Origin: Strix aluco
Taxonomy: Eukaryota; Chordata; Aves; Strigiformes; Strigidae
Direction of reading: 5' to 3'
Assembly: GCF_031877795.1 (NCBI RefSeq)
Contig: NC_133948.1
Span: forward strand, 16,508,948 to 16,572,947
DNA: 64,000 bases
Shown: piece after piece, positions 37,501 through 47,949 of the stretch
Layout: every line of letters starts with the position of its first letter
Position numbering within the stretch: the stretch's first letter is position 1
Translations under genes and position numbers: made by a program
Notes under the pieces: generated by a model
What the model saw: only the letters and a program-made list of their open reading frames with translations
The model's database searches: none
Told to the model about the DNA's origin: nothing

Positions 37501-40500
37501 GAAACCTGTTCTAAATGCTGGTGTGCTCATATTCCTGTCCCAAAACTGCAGTTCTTGGTTAGGTTCCTAGAAAAATTTGTTACTCCTAATTTTGTCAAGC
37601 TTTTAGACCCTTACACAAGCAAGATGCAGCAATGGTGTAGAGAGCTTTAGGAGCACAGGTCCAGGGCTGCACAAGGGCTTTTAACTGAGTCTAGATCTCT
37701 CTGCTTCTCTCACAATGCACTTGTGGCACATGTAACCTGGTTTGGATCATGTCTGTTGAGAATGCCAGCACTGACAGATTTTTTCAAGGCTTATTTCCAC
37801 TAAAAGGTGGTAGGGGAGGTTGAAAACTTCTTGGCCAGGTTTTAGGTTTTCTGTAATGCCATCACAGACTTCAATACCTGAATTTTTCCCAGGCTTTGTA
37901 GCTTGCATGCCCTGAACACCCAGAAGTGTCTGTTTGCCAAGTGGCACTTGTCATGTGTCTTGTTACCTGGACTTGGGAAGGGACTGATACACTCATCCAC
38001 AAATACCTGTTGTCTGGGTCCTTCTGGAGGCTGAATCCTTGACATCTGATTTGATCCAGGACATTGAAGTGCTCTCATAAGTGCTTATTACAGCATTGCA
38101 GGTGGGTGCTGCAAGCTGCGAGAGGGCTGTCAGTGGGGGTGAGGGCATGAATCCAGTAGCCACCCTTCTCCAGCAGTTGGGCATGGCTCCCTCGTCCCTC
38201 TGGTAGTCCTGTGGGCTTGCCCTTAGACACCCCACCTTGCTCCCAGGCCTCATCCTCCCTGGCTCGTCTGGCCTGACATTCGCTGTGGATCACATGTTTC
38301 CCTGCACGCCTGCCCTTGCACCCTGTGACAAGTGGTGGTCCCACTCCAGCTGCTGGCACTCAGACCCCTGTACACGAGGCACATAGGGGATAAAGCCCCT
38401 TGCCCAGGAAAATAGAAATGGAGTTTAGTCTGAAGCTGTAACAGACTGTGCCCATGGGGCGCAGGGCGTGGATGGGCCAGCGTCCTGACCAGCCAGCTCT
38501 GTACATGCAACCAGTCCTTTGCATCCTTTTATCCCTCTATTTTCCAATGTTTGTTCCTTCTCAGATCACCTAGATCCCTCCTTCTCCATGCCTTCTCTTC
38601 TTCCCCTAAACATTCCATCCCCTGAACGTCCTGCGTAATCTCAAAACACTGTTCTCCTGCATCCCATAATGATTCCCATACCCCTAGGCAGTGACACCCG
38701 CCTTCAGCCCAAAGGTGCTTCAGAGAGCTGCTCCTCTTGGCTCATTACGGTGGGTTTCACACCTGGAGCAAGGGGCTGAGCCTGTCCTGGGACAGCCCTG
38801 GGAGGGCCTGGACAGACCCTGCCTTCTTCTGACTCCATAACTGGGGGTTCCCCACCTGCCTTTGGGGCTCTGTGCCCCCCTGGCCTTGGGCAGGGGGGTT
38901 TGTGATGGGCTGGTGACTCCTGAGAGTAGCTGGGGGAAGGTGTTACTCGTGTCCCCCACCTGCCTGGGTCTCTCTGTTTGAATAGGAGCTTTTTGCTCCT
39001 ATGGCACCTATTTGGCAATCAGGTGGGTCCAGAATGAGGGTGAAGCTTTCTGTGTCTCTTGTAAAATTTGTTTTATGCTGTATTTAGGGTCTCTTCAGCT
39101 CTTCCCTGGGGGAATTGTGGTGGTGCTTTACAAGGTGCTTAATGGGAACTGCCATTAAGGCCCTCCTGAACCCAGCTGTGCTTGTTCCAGTCCCAGCCAA
39201 AAGGTCTGAGCTAGCTCCTGAGGCTTCTTCTGCCTCCGAGGCAGAGTAGGGGAGCGCCCCAGGGAGCGTGGAGACAGGTGAGAAGGATTGTCCTCAGAGG
39301 TGCCTCTCTCCTCGCTGGCTGGAGGCTGCCCAGGGTCTGGATGTGGTGGAGGTCTTCTGTAAGCGTTTGGGAGGTGCTTGGAGAAACAGAAGCAGCGGCG
39401 CAGAAATGTGGGTGAGTGACCGTGTGGCCTCGGGCAGCTGGGCAGCGCAGTGACAGCGCTTCTCTCCGTCTCTCTCAGAGCCCCTCTGTTCTCGATGCGA
39501 CGTGCACGGAAGATGCAGACTGTCCCGTGGGAAACTCAGTGGTTCATGGCAACGGTACTGGGTGTTTTGCTAAAAAACCAAAATCATTTAATTCCTCGTG
39601 TTTGGTAGCGAGCGGATCTGCAAAGGTGCCTGATTGCCTGAGTTCAGTGCTTTTTGTAGGTGTGTGTGGAAGTGTTCTCCAGCCATTTATTCTTGACAAA
39701 ACCTTACGGTGACCTGTCACGGCTGGGCGCGCAGGTGCTGCGGGCACAAGGCGCTGTCACAGCAAGTACAGGGGTGCTTTGTTTCTGATGTTGGTTGCTG
39801 GAATTGAAACCAGTGTGCCATGTGATTGACAGGTTTTCCTTTTGTAATAAAACCTGGCTCTTATTTCATGCTGATTAATATCAGCAGCCCGTGTGAGTTC
39901 AGCTGGAAAAGAATATTTCAGCGCCTGGAGGTCATTTGCCAAAGCTTTGTGTGTGGGATTGCCCCAGCTCGCTGTGTTCCCACCCTGGGAGTAGGTGGCT
40001 CCAGCAGCCACGGGGCAGGAGGGGCTGCGCTGGACAGACCAGGCACTGACAGCAGCAAGCAGCTTCTTGTCTTTGTAAAACAGCTCCTGTCATTTAGTCT
40101 CGAGGGAAGGTTTCACAAGGAAGTTGCTGTGTGGGGAAAACACTGAGGATGATCCCAGGGTTTTCTTTGTGGTTCAGGTTTTAAGAAGGCCAGAACAAGC
40201 TTGTGGCCAGGGCACTATCCCAGTAAGAGAGCTGCAGAGAAGACATCTCAAAAAGGAACAGTAAATGATATACATTGTCTTATTTCTAGGGATAAAAACT
40301 GGGAAGTGTGTGATGTTCAACAACACCCATTCCACCTGTGAGATCTATGGCTGGTGTCCTGTGGAGAACAACACCCTGCCCAGGTAAGGCACAGGGTGAG
40401 GGGACAGCAGGCATTGAGAGCCTTGGTTCCTTCCCTCTGTGCTTTGTGTAACCAGGGCCTGATGATACTCGCCCAAGGGCCAGCCAGGCTTGGGAAGATC

Positions 40501-43500
40501 TTTGACATTGATCTACCGGTCAGTTAAGCCCACAGAACTTCAACCAGGAGCGTTTCTTGAGACTGTCCATTGTAGCCAAAGTCCCGGGATTGTGGAAGAG
40601 ACTGCAGAGCGAGGGGAATGGGGATGTGCCTTGGCCGCTGTGCAAAATTTGAGTTCGTTGGTGGTTGTTTTCCAGGAAACCTCTTCTGGCTGAGGCGGAG
40701 AATTTCACTCTTTTTATAAAAAATACTGTCCACTTCACCAAATTTAACTTCTCCAAGTAAGTATGACACTCCTCCAGGTGGACTGTGCATGCAGCCTAGT
40801 CCAGCCTCTGCACTGAGCTTGCCTGCCTAGGGGCTGAGCAGCCAAGGTGTCCAAGAAGCCATGTGCCATCCAGGACAGGTGGTAGCCCGGGTAGTTACAG
40901 CTCAGGATGGTGCGTTCAGGAGAACAGTGGTTGCTTCAGCAGCACCTGTTTGCAGATACAAGAGCAATGGGGTGGAGAGTCCTCAGAGAGAGGGACTGGT
41001 GTTCCTCTGCCTGGCTGGAGCACCACAGACAGCCAGGCAAGGCCAGTCATCCCCAGGGTCTCAGTTTACCCCATGTATTTTTGCATTTTAGTCCCTGCAA
41101 AATGCTTTCACAGAGGCCCAGTAAAGGGCTGCACTGGCCTCGCAGCCCCAGGCATGCTGACTGTGCTGCCCTATTCTGGCAGGAGGCTTGGCCTGAGGCA
41201 GCTGAACTGCCCCTGCTATCACCGCTAGAGCACTGACTCAAGCTCACAGCGGTAGGAGGTGGGTGCTGGGGAAGAAAGAAGCACAAAGGCAGAGGTGGAG
41301 GAGAGGAGCTGGGAGGGGAAGGACCATGGCAGGTGCTGTAAAGGGTGATAACTCTATGTGTGATTCCTCCAGGCTGGTTTCCCTCCACCCTCTCTCCAAC
41401 TGAGGCTTTAGGAGAGGCAGCGACTGTCTCCCCCCCCCAGAGCAGGAGCATCAGTGGTCCTGCTCCAGCGGGAGGGTCCCCTTTTCAGTCCTGCAGCAGG
41501 GCTTCCTGACCTCCCACACCCCACTCCACCCATGATGGCTCCCCTTCTCTCTCTGTCTCCTGTCTCAGGTGCAATACTTTGCAAACCAATGACCCCACCT
41601 ATTTCAAGAGCTGCACATACGATCCATTCTTCAACCCTTCCTGTCCTGTCTTCCGTGTCCGTGACATGGTGGAGGCAGCTGGAGAGACCTTTGGAGACCT
41701 TGCACTGCTGGTACTTGTTTTTTTAAAAGTATGGAAGATGACTAAATTCCCGAGGATGTGGACAAGGGGTGGGGGACAGGATGATCCCTGAAATGCTAAG
41801 GGAATGTGTGATCCGTGAATGTCTGCACAGGAAAGAACTTGGCAAATCTGATCCTGTGCTTCTCCTGGAATAAAATGTGTTACGCAGGGGGGGAGCATTG
41901 GAGTTCGCATCGAGTGGGACTGTGACCTGGATCACCCTGCTGCCCAGTGCCAGCCACAGTACTCTTTCAGCCTGCAGGACAGGAGGTACAATTTTAGGTG
42001 AGGATGCTGGGACAGTGGCCACGTGGGCCTGTGGGTTCAGCACATGGCAATTGTTTGAGATCTCAGTTTTCCTGATCGATGTTCTGAAAGGAGCAGCAGG
42101 GACAAGGGGATGTGGTAACTCAGCACAGGGTCTGTCAGTACCAGGGTGCCGTGGCAGTTCCCACACCTTGTAGCTCTGCTCTGTTTGGAGCTGTGCAAGG
42201 CATTACCTGCCTGAGGGCAGGGACCTGGGGCTGCCCGCACCTGTGCTGACCCTGCACTGGACGCACTGGGAGCTGTGTGCTCCCAGTGACCCTGGGCTGG
42301 GTGCTGGGTGGGCACTGATGCCCCACTGCTGATGCCAGTCACGAGTCATGGCAGCACGTGCCTCACCCACACCCCAGCCGGCTGGAGGACACGAGGTGCG
42401 TGCAGGCACACGGTAGCCCCAGCAGTTGTAGGGTGCTGGCAGCCCTCTTCCCTCATGGCCTGCACAGAGCTGCCGTGGCTTTCTGACCCACATCCAATGT
42501 CTCCTGCAGAACTGCCTCCTACTACTGGGACTCACAGCGGCGGCTCTTCCGGAACCTGCTGAAACTCTACGGCATCCGCTTTGACATCTCCGTGCACGGC
42601 CAGGTACTGTCTCCCCTGCAGACCCTGCGTGCACAGCCCTGGCAGCCTTGTCACCGGGGCTGACTCCTCTCCCTGCTCCCTAGCTTCCTGCTGGCATCGC
42701 TTCTCCCCACCCCGCTGAGCTCTTCACCTCTTTCCAGAGTTTTCCAAGCAGAGCAGGAAAAAGTGGTCTCTCCCATTTGAAGAGAAAGGTCTTGTAACGC
42801 CCTGAGCAGGGAGGGTTCTCTCGCTGGGATCTGCCATGGGTGTTGTGACGTGCTGGGCCCCGTAGGCAAGGTGAGCTTGTCTGGGCAGAGGGCCTGTGGG
42901 CATCTCCGAGGGTCTTGTGGTGGGAGCACTCTGGCAAAGATCAGCCTGGACTTCTCTGAACATAGACAATTAATCCCTTCTTGATTACTGTACCCTTGGG
43001 GAGAAAAGGCATGAGCATGATTATGGCTGATGCTACTCTGTGCAGCATCACTGACAAACTCAGTACTTAACTGTGCAAGATGGAGCCTGTGCTGAGAGGA
43101 TTTGCTGCCCTGTGAGATGTCCGCAGCTGGTCTGTCATGCTTAGCAGTGGCCTTTTCACCTGAAGAGCTTCTGGGTAGTGAGACCAGGCCCGGGAGGTGT
43201 GTGGAGCAGGAAAGAATAGCCAGGAGAGAGACAGGAACCCGAAAAATCTTTCCTCAGAGATACCAGACTCATTTGAGCAGAGGGACACTGTTTGCTGGGA
43301 TGTAGTTCTGTGGGTGGCAGCTGCTGGGGTCCTGCAGCAAGAGGAGACTCTTGCTGTGCCCACAGTAACCGCTGCTGCCACTGAGTCACAAGCTGCCTCA
43401 ATCCCTTCAGCAGCCAGCAGGGTTTTCAGTCAAGGCAAAAGCAGTCAGGTTCCTACAGCTGGGCACAGAAAAATGACCCCAGTTTCCTCCAGCACCTCCT

Positions 43501-45346
43501 TGGCTTTAAGCATGCTGGCCAGCGGGGCTTGTCCCACAGCCCTCTCACCGCTGTCTACCCACTGTTTCTCACCAGGCCGGGAAGTTCAGCATAATTCCTG
43601 CTGCCGTGAGCTTCGGCACCGGCATCGCGTTCTTTGGTGCCGTGAGTACTCCAGATACGCTCTTTTCCTCCCATTTGTGGGTTGGGATTCAGCACTTGTC
43701 GTTTCCCTGGCCCGCCTGCCTGGGTGCAAGGCTTCCTGGATGTCTGCCAGGGAGGGGAGAACGTCTGGCAGGGTGTTAGCTCCCGTTTTGCTGTTTGCGC
43801 TCGTTAGCGGCAATGACACTGCCAGACTGTGGATCCTGAGCACTGTTGGGGCACACCTCGTGGAGGCCGGGTGTCGTGTTGGCCCTGGGAAGGCGCATCG
43901 CTGGGCTGTTGCTGGCCAGGCTGCTCAGCTGTCTCGGCCAGCAGCAGAGCACGCTTCCTCTCTGTGCTTCTCCCCTGACTCTAAAGGCAGCCGGTGTCTG
44001 GCTCCAGCAGGGACGTGGCATTGCTGTCATCGAGATGAGGCAGCCCCTTGTAGAGCACTTCTGTGGCTCTTCCCTTCCAGCAGAGTAACGGGCAGCCTGG
44101 GCTCCCCCTCCTGCCCCCTCTTTCCTCCCAGACGTGCTCATCCCAGTCCCTTCCGCGGCTGCGGCAGCGGCCCCGCGCTGGACCAGCCCTCACCCTGCAC
44201 CCCTGTGTTGCAGCCAGCTGATCCTGCGCAGCTAACGGCAGCAGCCTGGCTCAAACAGGACCTGGCTGGGTGGCCTAGGCTGGAGGCTGGTTGGGCTCGT
44301 GGCCCCCAGCTCTGGCCAGGTGCTGGAGTCTGGCCCGCTGCAGGGCTCGGTGGGAGCCGGGGCAGAGGGCTGGCGCTGCTGTGGAAGCTTTCGGTGCTGA
44401 CTGCCCTGCTGCCTTTTTGTCTCCAGGCCACGGTGGTCTGTGACCTCGTTCTGCTCTACCTGGATGCGAAGGCTGACTTCTACTGGAAGGAGAAGTTCGA
44501 GGAGGTAAGGATGGGGCCGCTTTGGAGAGATGAGGTTGGAGTGAAGCTTTGCAGGCAGATTTAATTATTTTCTGTCCCTTGGTTAAAACTCAGTTCAACC
44601 AAATCTGAGAAAACCCCAGTGGAGTGGTTCTTAGTCTTCAACTCTTGGGCTTGGTGGCTGGTCTGAGCTGAACCTGACAGAGATTAAACTCTTACAAGGT
44701 TAATGACAACAGGCAGCAGCGTGGAGGAGAGGGACCCAACTGGTGCCCAGGCTGGAGGGAAAGCTGTACCACAGTCTCAGCTTCTGTTAGACAGCAGGGA
44801 GTCCCTGAGGGGGCCTTACTAGAAACCTGACCCAGCTCCATGTGTATTCACCCTCCTCCAAACTGAATGTGGCTCCACTCCGAGTGGAGAGGGGGCAGCT
44901 CTTCAGCGTGTGCCCTGCTGCCGTGTCAGCTCAGTGACAGGTTTTCCTGCTGTGGGTGATTCTGGCTTTGGCGCTGCCCAGCCCTGGTGAATCGGGCAGT
45001 TGCAGGGTGTGGGCTGGGAGATCCCTGCAGAGCAGGAGAGCTGCCAGCCCCAGCTTGGGTCGGCTTTGGCTTTATCTGGCCAAGTCTTAGAAACCTGAGG
45101 ACAGAGATCCCCTAGCTCCCAGTGAGCTGCACCCTCCTACTGGGGGGGAGAAAGTTGTTCCTAAGGCCTGATCTCAAATCACAGGCAGGGTGGGGGTCTC
45201 CAACAATGAATCTGGTCGCATGGGACCGAGCAGAGCAGTGCAGGACTGCCCACCTGGGCTGTGCCCTTGTCTCTAGTAAACTGAGATGCCCCCCGTTCAT
45301 TTTGCAGGCAAAACCCCCTAAAGGTAAGACCGAGGCTGCAGCTTAG
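34581..45346 (+). CDS. P2RX6: P2RX6, ATP-gated P2X6 receptor subunit
   Basis: Twelve exons: 34581-34717, 34835-34985, 35199-35270, 39479-39554, 40290-40383, 40676-40756, 41569-41710, 41888-41997, 42510-42603, 43576-43641, 44427-44504 and 45308-45346; 379 aa (human about 440). The N-terminal YKTVK motif precedes TM1 (about 32-51). The ectodomain shows ATP-site residues: K69 and K71 (TKLKG), NFT at 186-188, NFR at 286-288 and K306. The ten P2X cysteines are present plus an extra one at C205. Several NXT/S sites are present, and TM2 is about 331-353. The trafficking motif YWKEK (360-364) follows TM2, but the tail ends soon after, at KTEAAA. P2X6 usually works in heterotrimers with P2X2 or P2X4. 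The ATG has a GCCGCC Kozak. An unused donor-like GGTAAGA lies inside the last exon. Confidence 0.95.
35271..39478 (+). other. P2RX6 intron 3 (4.2 kb)
   Basis: This is the largest P2RX6 intron. I see no nested gene, no clear transposon and no strong tandem array. Parts near 35.4-36.2 kb and 38.1-38.9 kb are GC-rich and open in several frames without family signatures. Confidence 0.5.
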
Positions 45347-45708
45347 GGCGGTGGGGAATGCTCCGCCACGAGCACCCTTCCCTGCGGAGCAGCCTCCGGG
45401 TAGATGCAGTGGGGGCACGGCCGGAACCCAGGTGGAGGTGGCCCAGTTCTCCTGGCCTGAGTGTGCGCTGCTGGGGTTGGGATCTGCCTTTCCTGGAGAA
45501 ATATTTGCATCGGCAGAAGTTCTTGGCTCGTGGAGCACCAGGCTGTGCAGCTCCCAGCGCCAGGGAGCAGAGCCCTGCTGCAGGAGCTCCACCTCGCTGG
45601 GGAGCGGCTGGCCCGCGCTCCGCACCAGAGCCTGAAAGCACTTTGCGCTCACTCACGTTCCAGGTGGCTGTGGGCCTCGATTTCCCGTGAAAAACAGGGA
45701 TGCGACAC

Positions 45709-45714
45709 AATAAA
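45709..45714 (+). terminator. Poly(A) signal of P2RX6
   Basis: AATAAA lies 363 nt after the P2RX6 stop codon, followed by a GT-containing stretch (GCTGTTCAGAAAGTGGGAGG). No earlier canonical signal was noticed after the stop. It sets a short 3' UTR and leaves under 0.5 kb before the end of the convergent TMEM17-like gene. Confidence 0.75.
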
Positions 45715-46201
45715 GCTGTTCAGAAAGTGGGAGGTGGCTCTGCTCTGTCTGCAGCCCTGGGGCTGGCTGCGAAGGTCGGGTGGTGCCGCTGGCGCCTCGC
45801 AGCACCCTGCACCCTTCAGCTGGGGGGGCCTCAGGAGCCGCCCGCATCCTCCGGGGCTCCCCTGGGAGCAGCAGGGCTGTGCTCTGCCCCCTCCTCCACT
45901 TGGGCTGTGCTCGGGGAGGGTTTAAGAGCTGATCTTAAGGCAGCAGCCCTGGGCTGGTGCTTGCTGGGGGGTGCAGTGCCGCCTGCGCCCCCGGGTCCTG
46001 CCCTCTGCCCGGGCTGATGCTCGGTGAGGACAAGCGCAGCCCTGGGCTGAGCCTGGGTGTTTGGGAGGTGCTGAACCCTGCTCCGGGCTCGGTCAGCCTG
46101 GCCCAGGGCTGGGACCACCCGGGTCTGGGCCCGTGGGGTGCTCCAGGAACCCCGCAAACTCAAAAACACAGCGTGGAGGCGCAGTGGAGGTCCCAGCACC
46201 G

Positions 46202-46207
46202 TTTAAT
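46202..46207 (-). terminator. Variant poly(A) signal of the TMEM17-like gene
   Basis: Read on the minus strand, ATTAAA lies 51 nt after the stop codon, which would give a 3' UTR under 100 nt. ATTAAA is the most common variant signal. The convergent P2RX6 signal is about 490 bp away. Confidence 0.5.
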
Positions 46208-46257
46208 GCTCCCTGCTGGGCCTGACTGGGTGGGGTGGCGCGGCCGGGCAGCCCTCC

Positions 46258-47890
46258 TCAGCTGCCCACCTTCAACTGCCGCAGGTAGAACTGTGCCGCC
46301 AGCTGCTTGCTCATGGTCTTCAAGGCCAGGAAGGCGGCCGCCATCTCGGCGACGAGGAAGGCCAGGAGGAGGCTGTGCAGGGCCAGCTCCAGCGGCAGGA
46401 GGATGACGCGGCTGTCCGTCAGCAGGAAGAGCAGGAGCGGGAGCTGGATCAGGAAGGAGAGGAGGAGGAACCCGGCCAGCTCGGGCACCTGCAGGAGCAG
46501 AGCCCGCTGAGCTGGGGCGCAGAGCCAGGCCTGGCCTGGGGGGCTCTCTCCGCCCCAGGAGCCCCCTGCGGTGGAGGCACCCGGGTACCGGGGCCGTGCC
46601 TGGATATGGTCGGATGCTGCAGCGTCGCACCCACAGCACAGGGAGGGATGTGGCAGGAGAGCGAGTGGGTCCCCTTCGTCCCCTGCCCCCAGGTCCTGCC
46701 TGCACCCGCGCTTCCCTCCCGGGACAGCTCCCGGCAGGAGTCCAACAGGAACAGGCAGCGACGGGCTCTTGGGTCCTGAGCAAGGGGGCGTCCAGCGTAG
46801 CCACAGCTATGGCCGTCCCTGGCCAAGCACGGGGGCTTGGGCCGGGGCGGGGGGATGGTGCTTACCTTCTCCTGCAGGTTCCCCACGTAGCCCAGGTAGA
46901 GACGGGAGCCCTCAGCCACCGAGAGGATGAGGAAGGCAGCGACCAGCAGGAACTGGTAGTGCCAAGGCAGCAGGTGGTACTGTAATGGGGGCAGGGCCTC
47001 GTCCCAGCCAGCCCTGCACCCCGTGCCCAGCTCTCCAGGCCCAGTTTCCCAGCTCCCTGCGCCCACCTCCCGTCCCCTTTGCCCTGTCCCCAGTGCCCCA
47101 TGCCCTGCCAGCTCCCACCTCAGCTGCTGCCCAGCCCTGCCCACTCTGCCTTCCCGGTTTAACCTTCCCTGCCCTGTTCAGTGGTTGTTCTCAGGATTTC
47201 CATTTCTGGGAGCCGGAGGCAAGTCGTCTTGTGGGGGACAGGGCGTTTTGGTCATGTGTGTGTGTGGACCCATTAATTTTGAAGAGGGTTCCCCTCTCCC
47301 CCGCTCAGCATGGCCCCTGTGTGCCCACGTGCCCCACGGGGCGGTACCTTCAGCTGCAGCATTATCCCCTCAGCCAGGCACCAGACCGGGAAGTAGTAGA
47401 CGTTGAAGTAGAGCATCATCTGGAGGGGCAGGCTGGCCAGCACCTCGTGGGCTAGGCAGGGCAGGCAGGGGTGGGCAGGGCTGCCCAGCACCCCCAGGGT
47501 TTCGCTGCCCCGAGGGAGCCCCTGCCTCGCAGAGGGCAGAGCGATGGCCCCCGCCATGCCAGGGGGGATGGCTGGGTAGCAAGAATGGCAGTTTGCAGCA
47601 AATGCATTTATTATTGCTCCCCCTCATCGGTGGGTGGGTGTAGGGACCCTTCAGGTGTTCCTGGCTCAGAGGCACCCAGGTGCTTTGGTGATGTGCTGAG
47701 CAAGCTTGTGGTGATAAAGCAACAGCAACCCCCTCCCCACACCCCTCTGCCGCCGAGCCCCGCTGCCCGTACCTGGGTGGTAGGTGTGGGCAGCGCCACT
47801 GTCCCGCGTCTTGTTGTTGATGAAGAGGGAACCGCTGAACGCTGCCAAGCTCCGGCGGAGGTGGCGGGGCAGAGGGGTGTGCGCAGCCAT
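46258..47890 (-). CDS. TMEM17-family transmembrane protein
   Basis: Four exons on the minus strand: 47773-47890, 47348-47451, 46866-46979 and 46258-46488; 188 aa (TMEM17 about 198). Shared hallmarks with TMEM17 are LPLQMMLYFNVYYFPVW (about 47-63), EGSRLYLGYVGNLQEKVPEL (97-116), an AGFLLLSFLIQLPL segment and a C-terminal KTMSKQLAAQFYL. Four TM segments are predicted at about 51-72, 82-105, 117-135 and 145-168. TMEM17 works with the MKS/B9 complex at the ciliary transition zone; the same role is inferred here. Human TMEM17 maps elsewhere (2p15), so this is probably a paralogue (TMEM17B type) rather than the orthologue. The start has G at -3 and +4. The gene is convergent with P2RX6 and co-oriented with AIFM3. 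Confidence 0.88.
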
Positions 47891-47949
47891 GGCCAGCAGC
47901 CGAGCCCTGCTTCCCCTACCCGGGCTTGGCTGGGATTAGCCAGAAGGTA

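Noticed and set aside
43197-44564. 455-codon open frame across P2RX6 introns 9-11
   Set aside because: It is mostly intron read-through. The real exons 43576-43641 and 44427-44504 have canonical splice sites and match the family.
45061-45180. Possible minus-strand CR1 remnant
   Set aside because: Resemblance (AGAAAGTTGTTCCTAAGGCC) is partial and lacks the CR1 tail.
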